Below are positions 9,332-19,394 of a stretch of DNA of 64,000 nucleotides, piece after piece. Origin of the DNA: Drosophila persimilis (lineage: Eukaryota > Arthropoda > Insecta > Diptera > Drosophilidae); assembly GCF_003286085.1 (NCBI RefSeq), contig NW_020825411.1, forward strand, positions 124,001 to 188,000, in the 5' to 3' direction. Each line of letters opens with the position of its first letter. The first letter of the stretch is position 1. The position numbers were made by a program, and so were the translations under genes. The notes under the pieces were generated by a model. It made no database searches. It had not been told where the DNA came from and saw only the letters and a program-made list of their open reading frames with translations.

Positions 9332-10735
9332 TTATATTCTGTTCCCATGTCCGTAATGAACGTCTTCATTGGACCGTATTTTAGAATAAAATTTTCAAAA
9401 ATAGCTTTAGCTACTGTATTTGCACTTTTGTTTCTAATAGGTATGGCAACAAGGTATTTTGTCAGGTCACATATTAAGGTGACTGCATATTCATTTCCTT
9501 GTTCTGATTTAGGAAGTGGACCGATCGTATCCACTATTACCCTATCAAAAGCCATGTTTGGTGTTTCTGTAATAGTCAATGGAGTTATTGTGTGCTTGGT
9601 TACTTTAGCTTTTTGGCATTTTGGACATTTTCGTATGTAATTGGTTATTTCTTTAGTCATGCCTTTCCAAAAATAATGTCTTTTGACCTTGGCCAAGGTT
9701 TTTGTTATGCCTGTATGTCCTCCTTGTATGGGATCATCATGTAATGTAGACAGTATTGCTTCTTTTTCTTTTTCATTTTTAATTAGGGTCACCGGGTTGA
9801 GTAGCGCTACTCTTATTGTTCGTAATATTTTATTGCCCATATTTTTAAAATTATCTATTGAAATGTATTCAAAGATATTTTCCCACGGTGCCACTTTGAG
9901 TTGGCTGATTTTTTGTTTACCGGCTTGCGTTTCAAGCCTTTGGAAAAACTGACCTAAGTCAAGGGTTCCATTAGTATACAAATCGCTAACATCATATCTT
10001 GCAGTGATTTTTTTTCCATGTTTGAAAAAACATAAATTATTAATGATTATCTTTAGCCTTTAGATACTCGACTGTAAAGTCGTATTCTTCTAATTCGAGC
10101 CGCATGCGTGTGAGTTTTGAGCTGGGATTGACCATTGAAAATAGGTATGTTAGTGGTCTGTGATCCGTTTTTACTGTAAAGTGTTTACCATAGATATATG
10201 GTCGAAAATGGGTAATTGCCCAATGAATTGCTGCTAATTCCTGTTCTGTAGTACTTTTGTTACTTTTACCTTTTGTGAATGAACGTGATGCATATGCTAA
10301 TGGGAGTTGGAGTCCGTTATGGTTTTGAGTTAAAACCGCTCCACATGCTTGTTTACTAGCATCGGTAATTATGCAAAATTCTTTCTGAAAATCTGGGTAC
10401 TGTAACAGAGTGGGTTCCATAAGTTTATCTTTTAAATATTGGAATGCATTTTGACATTCAGTTGACCACTCAAAGGGGACATTCTTTTTACATAATCTAG
10501 TTATGTGCCGGGAATAGTCGGCGAAGTTTTTAATAAAACGTCTATAATAATTGCAAAATGCAATAAATCGTCTAGCGCTGACCGCATCATGTGGGACTGG
10601 ATAGTTTTTGATGACGTCATATTTCTTGTCATCTGGCAAGATTCCTTTATCTGTGCATTTATGACCAAGAAAGGTCACTTCATGCATAAAAAATGAACAT
10701 TTTTGTGGATGTAATTTTAGGTTGTGTTTCCTACA
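9332..10735 (-). pseudogene. 412/mdg1-type pol fragment (RT end, RNase H, integrase), right arm
   Basis: Same protein as in the left arm but contiguous with the rest of the element. From 10735 downwards it reads RKHNLKLHPQKCSFFMHEV, which continues the RT sequence interrupted at 16129 by the nested LTR element. RNase H motifs (TDAS, E in TEQELAA, D in KTDHR) and the integrase zinc region with an intact GMTKEITN are present, then the integrase core until the DINE at 9331. A stop and frame change remain between RNase H and integrase (about 9982-10040), shared with the left arm. Integrase C-terminus and 3' LTR are not found downstream. Confidence 0.85.
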
Positions 10736-11049
10736 TGTGGCGGGACTTATACATATGCGCGTATAATCCTCCCGGTTGTATCGAGTTTGAGGCTACTTTC
10801 TCGCAATAATTGTTGTCGACGGATTCATTAAGAAATCATAACTTTATTTCGTTCATTCGTCTTATATTTAATTTACACAGTGTTTTATAATTTTCTCTTC
10901 TCTCGCTTTCGTTTAATCCGCGCACCGAGAACACAACCTCTCTCTCTCGTAGCTCAAACTCTTCTCTCTTTCGATTACTCGATCTTAGTTTCTATTCGAT
11001 TATTTCCTCTCTCTATGTTAATGGTACTCCCGTTACTGCCTTTCCTACA
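10736..11049 (-). repeat. 3' LTR of the nested gypsy element
   Basis: 314 bp, TGTGGCGGGACTTATA...CTTTCCTACA on the plus strand, near-identical to 15815-16128. The pol stop codon lies inside it at 11013-11015, so the gene extends 37 bases into the LTR. Confidence 0.9.
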
Positions 11050-12023
11050 TTCAGCCATCCGACATCCTCATTCGTCCCGAATGATGGATACCACTTTTTC
11101 ATGTGCTCTGCCACTGTGTTAGTCCGGTTAGGTCCCTCTTCCTCTCCTACTTTTTCGACTAAATATCTACCATGCCTCAATTTGCGGACTATTTTATAAG
11201 GTCCTAAATATTTTTTCTTTAACTTCAAACCCGCTCCAAACTGCGTTCTTTTGATGGCAACCAATTCATCCACCTCATACTCGCGCTCCTCTCTCCTATT
11301 CCTGTTATACGTTCTACTATTTTCTTCTTGCATTTTAGCTATGTTTCCTTTCACTGTCTTTCGTATCTCTTCTTTTTCACTCTGTAGCTCGGCTAGCAAC
11401 TCTTCTTCCAACATGTCCTTCAACTCAATATCATACCCTATTCTCATATCGATGCCTGTCAGGATCTTAAATGGCGACACTTTCGTACTTCTCGGGGGTG
11501 ACGAATTTATGAATTGCTGTACTCTACCGACATTCTTATACCATGCCTTAGGATCTTCCGCACACAATTTTGTTAACAACGAGATGATCGTCCGATTTAG
11601 ACGCTCCACTTGCCCGTTTCCCCTCGGCACTCCCGTGGCAATAAGCAAATGCTGTATATTTTGTGAGTCACAGTACTCCTTAAAGATGTTTGAAGTAAAA
11701 GCAGTACCGCGGTCAGTAACGACCCGCCTTGGATTTCCAAACAACTCTGATTGCCTTTGAAACTTGTCAACCACTTCTTCTGCACCGGTGCTCTTCGTCG
11801 GATACAACCACACATATTTCGAGAAAGCATCTACTACTACCAAAATATGATTGTACCGTTTTTTCGTTAACTCCATAGGGCCTATATGATCAACATGAAA
11901 AGTATTCAACGGTTCGTCACCCTTATCAATAAAATTCAGAAATCCTTCTTTTCTACCATGTTTCGACTCGCTGACAATACATTCCAAGCACGACCTAACA
12001 ATTACTTCTACTTTACTCGGCAA
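11013..12023 (-). CDS. Integrase of nested gypsy element
   Basis: DDE integrase, 336 codons in this frame. The end of the zinc-binding region is visible (RSCLECIVSES). The core has Asp in HVDHIGPMEL, Asp in VVTDRGTAFTS and Glu in GNGQVERLNRT. The C-terminal part has the KKYLGPYKIV motif of gypsy integrase tails and ends AVTGVPLT. The last 12 or so codons lie inside the 3' LTR. The preceding frame (RNase H, ends 12050) is separated by a small frame change, so the polyprotein is interrupted around 12024-12050. Confidence 0.85.
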   Translation of the reverse strand: MPSKVEVIVRSCLECIVSESKHGRKEGFLNFIDKGDEPLNTFHVDHIGPMELTKKRYNHILVVVDAFSKYVWLYPTKSTGAEEVVDKFQRQSELFGNPRRVVTDRGTAFTSNIFKEYCDSQNIQHLLIATGVPRGNGQVERLNRTIISLLTKLCAEDPKAWYKNVGRVQQFINSSPPRSTKVSPFKILTGIDMRIGYDIELKDMLEEELLAELQSEKEEIRKTVKGNIAKMQEENSRTYNRNRREEREYEVDELVAIKRTQFGAGLKLKKKYLGPYKIVRKLRHGRYLVEKVGEEEGPNRTNTVAEHMKKWYPSFGTNEDVGWLNVGKAVTGVPLT

Positions 12024-12049
12024 ACTCGGTATATAATAATCTCTCTGTA

Positions 12050-12610
12050 CTAGATCAGTAGTGTGCCAAAATGCCCTTGGCGATGGGCCATTAGAATAAT
12101 TTCCCTTTCCATGCTGGATGGTATCACAATGAGCTCCTTAGTAGGATCTTTATGAAAAATACCATGCTGCACGTAAAAGTCATCGTATGTTCCTTGTTCT
12201 AACACCTTAACTATTACGCTTGTCCATTCATCTAGTTTTTGTGAATTTTGTATTTTAATCCTAATCGTATCTTCCAATAGAAGACAATGTACTCTGCTTA
12301 AAGCATCGACGTGTTTCATTCTGACGCCCGACCGATGCTCAATATCAAACTCAAAATCTTGCAAAAATATTGCCCAGCGGGCTACCCTTAAGGGAACTTC
12401 TCGTTTTTTCATCGTCATTGCAAAAGCGTTGCAATCTGTAACGATCTTTATCTTCATCCCCAATACGTATACTCTCCATTTCTTCAATGCTTGGATTATA
12501 GCCAGGACCTCCAACTCATATGAATGATATTTCTCTTCAGTTGGCGTAGTCTTCCTACTCATATACTCTACTGGGTGAAACTGTTGATCCTCTGAGCTTC
12601 TTTGCAACAA
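12050..12610 (-). pseudogene. RNase H and linker of nested gypsy element
   Basis: Pol segment with RNase H motifs: HPVEYMSRKTTPTEEKYHSYELEVLAI, where the Glu of SYELEVLA is catalytic, and VTDCNAFAMT with the catalytic Asp. It is followed by the HVDALSRVH motif that ends RNase H in this superfamily and a linker towards the integrase zinc finger (MAHRQGHFGT). The frame is offset from the upstream RT frame and from the integrase. The short gap 12611-12638 covers the first RNase H strand. It would encode template RNA degradation in an intact copy. Confidence 0.75.
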
Positions 12611-12638
12611 AATGGCTCCATAACCAAATTTACTAGCA

Positions 12639-14228
12639 TCACAATGGATTTCTGTAACTCTCTTTGGATTGAAATAATGTACCCAAGGAAAATGTCTCTG
12701 CGCTGTAAAACTGACACTTACTCCATTTCATTTTCAACCCTGACGCCTCTGCCAAGCTCAAAACTCTCTTCAGTTTATTGATTCCTTCTAACTCACTCTC
12801 AGCTGGTATAATAATGTCATCCATATACAATATCAAAACGCCTTCGCTAATAAGTGGCCTCAGCACCGCGAATATATAGCGCGTGAACACCGCTGCCGAA
12901 TTGTTAATCCCAAATGGTACAAAATTAAACTCGTATTGGCCGTTCTGGGTGACAAACGACGTAAATTTCCTCGAGTTCTCCTCTACTGGGACGTGAAAGT
13001 ATCCGTCACACAAATCGAGTGTTGTGAATATCTTTCCTCTTTGCAATTTATGTAACACATCATCGATAACTGCTGTCGGAAAATTATCTCGTATAATCTT
13101 CTGGTTGAGCTTCCTATAGTCACAACATAACCTTTTCTTACCGTCTTTCTTCGGAACTAGCACAATAGGCGAAGAGTATTCCGAAACACTGTGTCGAATG
13201 ATTCCTTTCTCCAACCATTCCTTAATTTGCTGATCTACCCTTTCTTGGTCGTCATAAGGCAACCGTCTCGGTCTCTGATATACTGGCACTTCGTCCATGA
13301 GTATAATCTTCATTTCCACTGGACAATTAGTCGACTTTACTGGATTATACTGGGTAATCATATCCTTCACTATTCCCTTCGTCATAACACTCAAATGCGA
13401 AAGATCGACCTCTGACGAAAAATCTTCTATCTCTTTTATCGTCATTATCTGCTCGAATGCTTCTTTTAACTCTGCTACGCGATTCGCCGGTGAAACATCG
13501 ATAGAGCTCTTAATATCACTATAATGAGCAATACTGGTTTGAGCGCTATCCTCTATCTCGGATCTCTTTTCATTATCCCTCACCTCTTCAACCTTATGAA
13601 AAACTACTCCTTTTTTCCCAAGTGTAACGCTCACTACCTCTAATACGTCACTACCGATTACCGCGCTATACAAAGTGTCTCTATCTTTGACCACATGAAA
13701 ACACATCTCAATCGGGATGCCATCTAGCTCAGTATCAACAAGGAAACATCCGAGGGTACCAATTCTTTTTTCTCCGATTCCAACTAATTCTTTCACTTGC
13801 GCCCTTAATGGAACTGGGTACGCTCGCTTATATGCACTCTCACTCATAGTGCATATGTCGCTACCGGAATCAAAAAGCGATGATATCACTTCATTACCGA
13901 ACCGAACATCCTTAAAAACCCGATTATACATTCTCTGGACTAGCTGTTGTGGCTTTGATATCTCCTTTATATCCTTCTTTTGGACTTTACACTGATTTGC
14001 TTTATGTCCCAACTGTTCGCATTTGAAACATTTTATATCCTTCTCCACGCAATCTTTAGCCAAATGATTTTTCCCTCCACACTTGAAACATCTAGGTTCA
14101 ACTGCCCTGATATTCTGTTCCTTCTTCTCGAACTTCATCTTTAATCTTGACTCCAGATTCGACGATGTTTTCTCGTATATCTTCATTTTGTCTCTTAACT
14201 CTTTAAAATCCTTGGCCTGATATAACAC
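12639..14228 (-). pseudogene. Gag C-terminus, protease and RT of nested gypsy element
   Basis: One long open frame with no gag/pol stop. Two CCHC knuckles (CFKCGGKNHLAKDC and CFKCEQLGHKANQC, about residues 47-80) are followed by an aspartic protease (SSLFDSGSDICTMS, about residue 118). RT follows with VPKKDGKKRLCCDYRKLN, TTLDLCDGYFHVP, FVPFGINNSAAVF and catalytic YMDD (LILYMDDIII). Fusion of nucleocapsid and protease in one frame suggests a single Gag-Pol polyprotein, as in micropia-type elements. The frame is lost just after the RT (KCQFYSAETF..), and at the 5' end it is offset from the gag N-terminus at 14291-14713, so at least two indels break the polyprotein. Confidence 0.8.
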
Positions 14229-14290
14229 GCTCTTGTTCTGATTTGTATCAGGTATACCTTCTATTATGTATTCTATGACGCTATCTTCAT

Positions 14291-14713
14291 CTAAATTACT
14301 CTTTTTGGCCTCTTCATTTGATAAAAATATTCTACCAAACTTTCATTCGGCTTCTTCTTCCTATTCTCGAGTTGCTTGTGTACTTGCTTTGCCGACAGTT
14401 TCTCTGTAAACTCTTCCTCTAAAGCTTCTTTAAGTGTATCCCAATTAGTAAGACCATCTTGACTGTTTACAAACAACTTCGCAGCTCCTTTCAGCAATTG
14501 CCTACCATATACGAACTTTTGCAGCGCGTTCCACTGTACTGTCTCTGCTGTGCTCTCAAAATCTGTAAGCCAATCGTTAATATCTTTATGCTGGCTGCCA
14601 TCAAACTCAACTAAAGAATCACGAATATCTTTCAATGTAAACGCCATTTTACTTGGAGCTTCTAATTGTTCACTCTGGATATTCAAACTAAAATCTGTTG
14701 TATCCTCATACAT
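14291..14713 (-). pseudogene. Gag N-terminal (capsid) region of nested gypsy element
   Basis: Capsid-like segment with the LVEFDGSQHKDINDWLTDFE motif and an alpha-helical body (FVYGRQLLKGAAKLFV, WDTLKEALEEEFTEKLSA, KPNESLVEYFYQM), the usual gypsy Gag signature. The frame runs out at QMKRPKRVI and continues in another frame from about 14280 into the nucleocapsid. Start is at ATG 14713, but upstream codons could also be open; in the intact ancestor it was probably the start of a Gag-Pol polyprotein. Confidence 0.7.
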
Positions 14714-15797
14714 TGACTCTTCATTAACCTCCGACTTGAAATATGATATTAGTCTGTCTTATAACTCTGCTTTGTTCCCCTTAGTTTTCAGCTTCAACTC
14801 TTTTAACTTTTCTTTTAGCTCGACTACGGTGAGTTGTGTGATCTCGTTGTGCAACATTAGTATTGTAATTAATATGATATAAACTTAAAATAATGTTTAA
14901 GAATTTTGATTAATGTTTACGAATAATATGTTTTATCTCACTCTTTAAATTTCTTATACTTTATCTCTGTTACTCTTACTCTGCTGTCTCTCTTTGACAT
15001 CTGTCGCTATTACGCTAATTGTTTCTTACGTCGTTTCTTTGCTCTGCACCCATACACACGTCTGATGGATAACGCCGTCGTCTGTGTATGTGGCTGCCGC
15101 ACTCGGGACTTTGATTTTCTTCTTTTCCTCTGCTCTCGATCGTCTCGTCACGCCTTGTTCCTATCTGCTGGTTGATGCCGTCGTCGTTGTGTGTGAAACC
15201 CGCTCTCTGGATTCTGATGTTCTCTGCTCTTTCTGGACCCTCTCGTCGCGTTCTGCACCCATACACACATCTGATGAATATTGTCGTCGCCTGTGTATGT
15301 GAATGCCGCTCTCTGGATTCTGTTGTTGTTGTTACTCCTTGCTTCTCTGTATCTCTCTCTAACAGTTCGACATCGAAGTTTTCAACTCTCTTTTATGCAC
15401 TCTCAGTGTGCCTCTTTTCCATCTGTTCCACTGCCTCTCTCACAGTTTCACATAATTTTCTCGTCTCTTGTGCACTATTTATGTGCTTCTTCTCGAATTT
15501 TCGTTGTCCTCTGTGGTTCTACCGTCGCTCAGACATGCACGAACTTAACGGATAATGCCGTAACTGCTCTTCTGATTGCCTTTGCTGTCATACTCTGTCT
15601 CACTCGCTCTCGTGAAATTTAGGCCTGTCGTGACATAGCCATTTCTGTGTGTGTGATGCTCAATGTGCTGTCTCGTTCTCTCTCTTTGCAGAAATTTCTA
15701 GACGTTCAAAATTCTGCTTCTCCTGGGTGTTTTATGTTTTGTGGCGATAATGTACACACGATTTAATGATTGATGTACACTATTGCTTTTTTTTACT
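14714..15797 (-). other. Long leader of nested gypsy element with an internal duplication
   Basis: About 1.1 kb between PBS and gag. It is pyrimidine-rich on the plus strand. Two copies of a segment CTGCACCCATACACACxTCTGATG (15046-15070 and 15253-15277), each followed by GTCGTC..TGTGTATGTG, show a diverged tandem duplication of roughly 200 bases. The open frames over it are not credible genes. Confidence 0.55.
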
Positions 15798-15810
15798 GGA
15801 CGAGCCCCCA
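15798..15810 (-). promoter_or_regulatory. Primer-binding site, tRNA-Pro type
   Basis: The plus strand reads GGACGAGCCCCCA, i.e. the 3' end of tRNA-Pro including CCA. On the element strand this is TGGGGGCTCGTCC, the 13-nt core also used by murine leukaemia-type viruses. It is four bases (TTAA) from the 5' LTR edge at 15815, which fixes the element orientation. Confidence 0.85.
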
Positions 15811-15814
15811 TTAA

Positions 15815-16128
15815 TGTGGGGGGACTTATAAATATGCGCGTATAATCCTCCCGGTTGTATCGAGTTTGAGGCTACTTTCTCGCAATAATTGTTGTCGACG
15901 GATTCATTAAGAAATCATAACTTTATTTCGTTCATTCGTCTTATATTTAATTTACACAGTGTTTTATAATTTTCTCTTCTCTCGCTTTCGTTTAATCCGC
16001 GCACCGAGAACACAACCTCTCTCTCTCGTAGCTCAAACTCTTCTCTCTTTCGATTACTCGATCTTAGTTTCTATTCGATTATTTCCTCTCTCTATGTTAA
16101 TGGTACTCCCGTTACTGCCTTTCCTACA
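15815..16128 (-). repeat. 5' LTR of nested gypsy element
   Basis: 314 bp, near-identical to 10736-11049 (for example CGGGACTTATACAT versus GGGGACTTATAAAT near the edge). Contains CT-rich initiator-like runs. Flanked outside by TACA. Confidence 0.9.
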
Positions 16129-17362
16129 TACATATCTCAAAAATATCTGTTAAGTTTTTAAGCATATGTTTTTCGGAACAACCCATGACTATTAGATCGT
16201 CCATATACAGGAAGGCTTGCGAAGCTTCAATTCCAGAGAATGCTATAGTCATCATTCTTTGAAATGAATTCGGCGCTATTTTTAAACCAAATGGTAGTCG
16301 CGTGAAGCGATATGAGCCATTGCTCGTTGAAAAAGACGTTATATTTCGCGAACTTTCTTCTAGTTCGATTTGATGAAAACCTGACATTAAGTCAAGGCAT
16401 GAGAAATACTTTGCTCTACCTAGTTGATCCAAAATGTCATCAATTCTAGGTAGTGGAAATTTGTCGGCCAGGAGTTTTTTGTTTATTTGACGATAGTCAA
16501 CTACTAATCGCCATTTCTTTTGTTCTGAACCCGGAAGGGCTTTCTTTGGGACAAGTAGAAGTGGGCTGTTGTATTCTGATACGGATGGTTCGACAATATT
16601 GTCGTTGATTAATTTTCCTACTTGTTTTTTAATTTCCTCAACTTGGCTATGCGGGCTTCGATAGTTCTTTATATATATATAGGTTCGTCATCCCTCAATC
16701 TCAATTTCTGTTTATAAAAATTATTTGTTGTGATTGATTTGGTTTCAAGCCCGAATACGTCACTAAAATTGGTGCATAGTTTAGTTAATTGCTTCTTGAA
16801 TTGTACTGGGAAATGTTTGCTTAATTCAGCTATGACAGTTTTTTTCTCGGATTTTTTTGAGTTGTTTGAATTACCTTGTAATTCGAAAGTGGTTCATATT
16901 GTATGTTATTTATATGTACTAATTGGTTGGTACTGGTTGTATTCAGCAATCGGACAAATGTATTATGTTTTGAAGTTATTGTATTTGCTACATAAATACC
17001 AGGTTGAATTTCCTGGTTTGGGATCAATATGGTTTTTATATCGGACGTTAATTCTATTTTTCTGACAACTTGTGATCTTGCTGGTAGAAGAATTGTATTG
17101 TTACCAGAACTGTATGTTATTGGAACATAAATTTTAATTTTTATATTATTTGGTCGTATTATTAACCAATCCTCTGCAGGTTTTAAGTCTATTAGGCAGT
17201 TTAATTCTTTTATGAAATCAATGCCTATTATTCCATCACACGGAATAGCAAAATTCTGATTAACTAAATGGAAATTGTGTGGAATTATGTACTTATCTGC
17301 CTGTAGCTCTATTAGGGCAAGGCCTTGGGATGTTATTATACCTTCCCCTATACCTTGAATAT
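16129..17362 (-). pseudogene. 412/mdg1-type pol, protease end to RT
   Basis: Continuation upstream of the fragment at 9332-10735. Reading down from about 16690: YRSPHSQVEEIKKQVGKLI, VEPSVSEYNSPLLLVPKK, WRLVVDYRQINKKLLADKF, CLDLMSGFHQIELEESS, RLPFGLKIAPNSFQRMM, catalytic FLYMDDLIVMG, then KNLTDIFEIC at the insertion point. This matches the order and wording of Drosophila 412 RT. Between about 16690 and 17360 the protease-RT linker is frame-broken and has a (TA)n interruption near 16670. No ATG opens the RT frame; it is part of a Gag-Pol product. Confidence 0.8.
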
Positions 17363-17805
17363 CTATTTTATTTTTGTTTGAATGTCGTTAAAGACATCTG
17401 AATTTTCTTTTAATAGTGATATATTGGCACCTGTATCTATAAGGAATGTAAGTTGTTTTCCTGTTTTAGAATTGAGGAATGCCACGAATATATTGAGATT
17501 GAGGTTGATTGTGTGAACCGCTCTTGGGATCTTGGGAGTTTCCCGAAGCTGTCTGGGTAACACGAACATTGTTCTGTCGTGTGTTTCCATTGCTATTGTA
17601 TCTTTGGTTGTTATAGGTTCCACCGTTATTACGGTTATTTCCCCTATAGCCAACACGACCTCTATTGTTATTATAATTATTGTTGTTGTAAATATGGTTG
17701 TGGTTGTAACCACGACCATTTCCTCTACCACGATAGTTACCTCGAAAGTTACTACCGCGGTAGACTTGCCCTTGTCTGGTGTACAATATTGACCTTGCAC
17801 TAGAT
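17363..17805 (-). pseudogene. 412-type Gag C-terminus and protease start
   Basis: Two overlapping frames. One (17466-17786) reads as an Arg-Gly-Asn-rich nucleocapsid tail (RGSNFRGNYRGRGNGRGY, NNNNYNNNRGRVGY..) ending IRGIPQF. The other (17363-17809) carries the protease active site LTFLIDTGANISLLKE. This is a typical gag/pol overlap, possibly read by frameshifting. RG-rich nucleic-acid-binding tails replace zinc knuckles in this group. The 5' gag is missing: at about 17806 the sequence switches to an inverted piece of the element's own LTR and leader. Confidence 0.75.
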
Positions 17806-17941
17806 CCAAAGATCCAAGAAAAGGATTGTACGTCGTTTACATGGCGACCGTGACAGGACCGATATACGACCTACGCGATGGATCGATCTAAGGATTGCAA
17901 AAAAAAAAAATTCTAAAATAGTGTTAAAAATAATAAAGAAA
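17806..17941 (+). repeat. Inverted 412-type LTR end, tRNA-Arg PBS and leader
   Basis: LTR end GATCCAAGAAAAGG..GTTTACA (17806-17841), then the PBS TGGCGACCGTGACAGG (17842-17857), which complements the 3' end of a Drosophila tRNA-Arg, then leader to about 17905 and an A-rich stretch. The orientation is opposite to the adjacent gag and it mirrors 19333-19431, so it is one arm of a local inverted repeat rather than a functional 5' end. Confidence 0.8.
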
Positions 17942-18863
17942 CGAGGGGGAACGTTGTGAGTTGCTGCGGACACCGCAACTCTACAGTTATACCCGATACT
18001 AAGTCAGTATGGCTTTCCTCCGGCAGACGCCGCTAATATTAAACGACACGACAAAGAGTGCGTGCGAGAGAGACAGAAAATCAGTCTGAGCGTGACGTCG
18101 GGCGCTGCGTAGCCACTGCAAATTGATTTGTTCCTTTTGGCTACAAAAATTATCTGATCTGATCCAGATTCAGCAATCTGATAGATATGGTCGTTATCTA
18201 TGATTCTCCGTTTTTAGTTTTTCTCGAATCTGCAATATTGTGGATGCAACAGATTTTCGTCCTTTGTGTGGGCGGAAGGGGGTGGGGCGAAATTTTGAGA
18301 TACACGTTTTATAGTGAGATCTAAGAGAAGTGCGGATTCCAAATTTGGTTACTCTAGCGTTAATAGTCTTTGAGATTTGTGAATATCCCCAGATTTGCAT
18401 CCTTTCCGGGGGCGGAAGGGGGTGTGGCGAAATTTTAAAACAAACTCGTCTCGGTCCGATATATTAGGAGTGTGGATACCAAATTTGGTTGCTCTAGCTT
18501 TTATAGTCTCTGAGATCTAGGCGCTAATGTTTTACTCTAAGCAAAGCCGCCTATGCTACGTGTGTGTTAGAGAGAGACAGGGCGAGAAAAAATTAAATTG
18601 TTTTCGCGATGCTGGCTATAATAGTAATACGATCCAATTCAGATTCTGCAGTCTAAAAGATATGGTCATTCTCTACGATTCTGCGTTTTTTGTTTTCTCG
18701 TATCTTTAAAATTGTGGATGCCACAGATTTTCGCCCTTTGTGGGGGCGGAAGTGGGCGGGGCAAAGTTTTGAAATATTTTTGTAGAAGTGACATATCACA
18801 GAAGTCTGGATCCAAAACATCGTTGCTCTAGCTCTTATAGTCTTTGAGCATTAGGCGAGTCGG
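17942..18863 (-). mobile_element. DINE-1-like Helentron, truncated (copy D4)
   Basis: Minus orientation: CGAGGGGGAACG, hairpin GAGTTGCTGCGG..CCGCAACTC, ATACCCGATACTAAGT sub-terminal repeat, then the normal internal blocks. It stops at GCATTAGGCG before the CTGTCCGTCC run and the 5' end. Confidence 0.85.
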
Positions 18864-19130
18864 CGTTTTTAGTTTTCTCAAATCTGCAATATTGTGGATG
18901 CAACAGATTTTCGTCCTTTGTGTGGGCGGAAGGGGGTGGGGCGAAATTTGGAGATATACGTTTTATAGTGAGATCTAACAGGAGTGCGGATACTAAATTT
19001 GGCTACTCTAGCCTTAATAGTCTCTGAGATTTATGAATATCCCCAGATTTGCATCCTTTGCGGGGGCGGAAGGGGGGTGTGGCGAAATTTTGAAACAAAC
19101 TCGTCTCGGTCCGATATATTAGGAGTGTGG
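18864..19130 (-). mobile_element. DINE internal fragment, minus orientation (D4b)
   Basis: Repeats the D4 internal block 18205-18480 (GGGCGGAAGGGGGTGGGGCGAAATT, ACTCTAGCCTTAATAGTCTC). It is joined abruptly at 19130 to a plus-orientation DINE 3' end, so it marks a rearrangement, not an insertion. Confidence 0.75.
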
Positions 19131-19329
19131 CCAAAAGGAACAAATCAATTTGCAGTGGCTACGCAGCGCCCGACGTCACGCTCAGACTGATTTTCTGTCT
19201 CTCTCGCACGCACTCTTTGTCGTGTCGTTAAATATTAGCGGCGTCTGCCGGAGGAGAGCCATACTGACTTAGTATCGGGTATAACCGTAGAGTTGCGGTG
19301 TCCGCAGCAACTCACAACGTTCCCCCTCG
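19131..19329 (+). mobile_element. DINE 3' end, plus orientation (D4c)
   Basis: Runs CCAAAAGGAACAAATC..AGTATCGGGTATAAC, hairpin GAGTTGCGG..GCAACTC and CGTTCCCCCTCG. It mirrors the left edge of D4 (17942-18150). With the flanking inverted leader it completes an inverted repeat around D4/D4b. Confidence 0.8.
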
Positions 19330-19332
19330 TTT

Positions 19333-19394
19333 TTTTTGCAATCCTAAGATCGATCCATCGCGTATGTCGTATATCGGTCCTGTCACGGTCGCCA
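19333..19394 (-). promoter_or_regulatory. 412-type leader and tRNA-Arg primer-binding site
   Basis: The plus strand CCTGTCACGGTCGCCA (19379-19394) equals the 3' end of tRNA-Arg plus CCA; on the element strand it is TGGCGACCGTGACAGG immediately after the LTR end. The leader (CGATCTTAGGATTGC..) runs down to the DINE junction. Use of tRNA-Arg is characteristic of 412/mdg1. Confidence 0.85.

Larger units (their letters stand above)
4422..10707. repeat. Giant inverted repeat, two arms of about 3.14 kb meeting at (TA)n
   Basis: Every position x in 4422-7564 pairs with about 15129-x in 7565-10707, off by one base only across a small indel. Both arms contain 412-type pol, a DINE inserted at the same integrase base, and the unassigned segment. 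The centre is a (TA)n tract with a few CA interruptions. At 10708 the right arm continues as contiguous 412 pol sequence, whereas at 4421 the left arm switches to a direct copy of the centre-proximal segment. The right arm is therefore the ancestral arrangement and the left arm the copied one. Confidence 0.9.
10736..16128 (-). mobile_element. Ty3/gypsy LTR retrotransposon (mdg3/micropia-like) nested in 412 pol
   Basis: Complete-length 5.39-kb element on the minus strand with two 314-bp LTRs (10736-11049 and 15815-16128) that start TGTGG and end CCTACA and differ at very few positions, so it is young. It is flanked by a 4-bp target duplication TACA (10732-10735 and 16129-16132). The interrupted 412 RT frame is continuous when it is skipped. 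Internal order from the 5' LTR: tRNA-Pro PBS, about 1.1-kb leader, gag-protease-RT, RNase H, integrase. The coding frames are broken in several places. Integrase features (GVPRGNGQVERLNRTI) suggest the mdg3/micropia/blastopia group. Confidence 0.9.

Noticed and set aside
15084..15622. Several plus-strand Ser/Cys/Leu-rich ORFs in the leader of the nested gypsy element
   Set aside because: Pyrimidine-rich non-coding leader with a tandem duplication; multiple frames open, none with a recognisable protein.
17532..17803. Plus-strand Val/Ile-rich and Tyr/Cys-rich ORFs
   Set aside because: Antisense of the Arg-Gly-Asn-rich 412 Gag tail.
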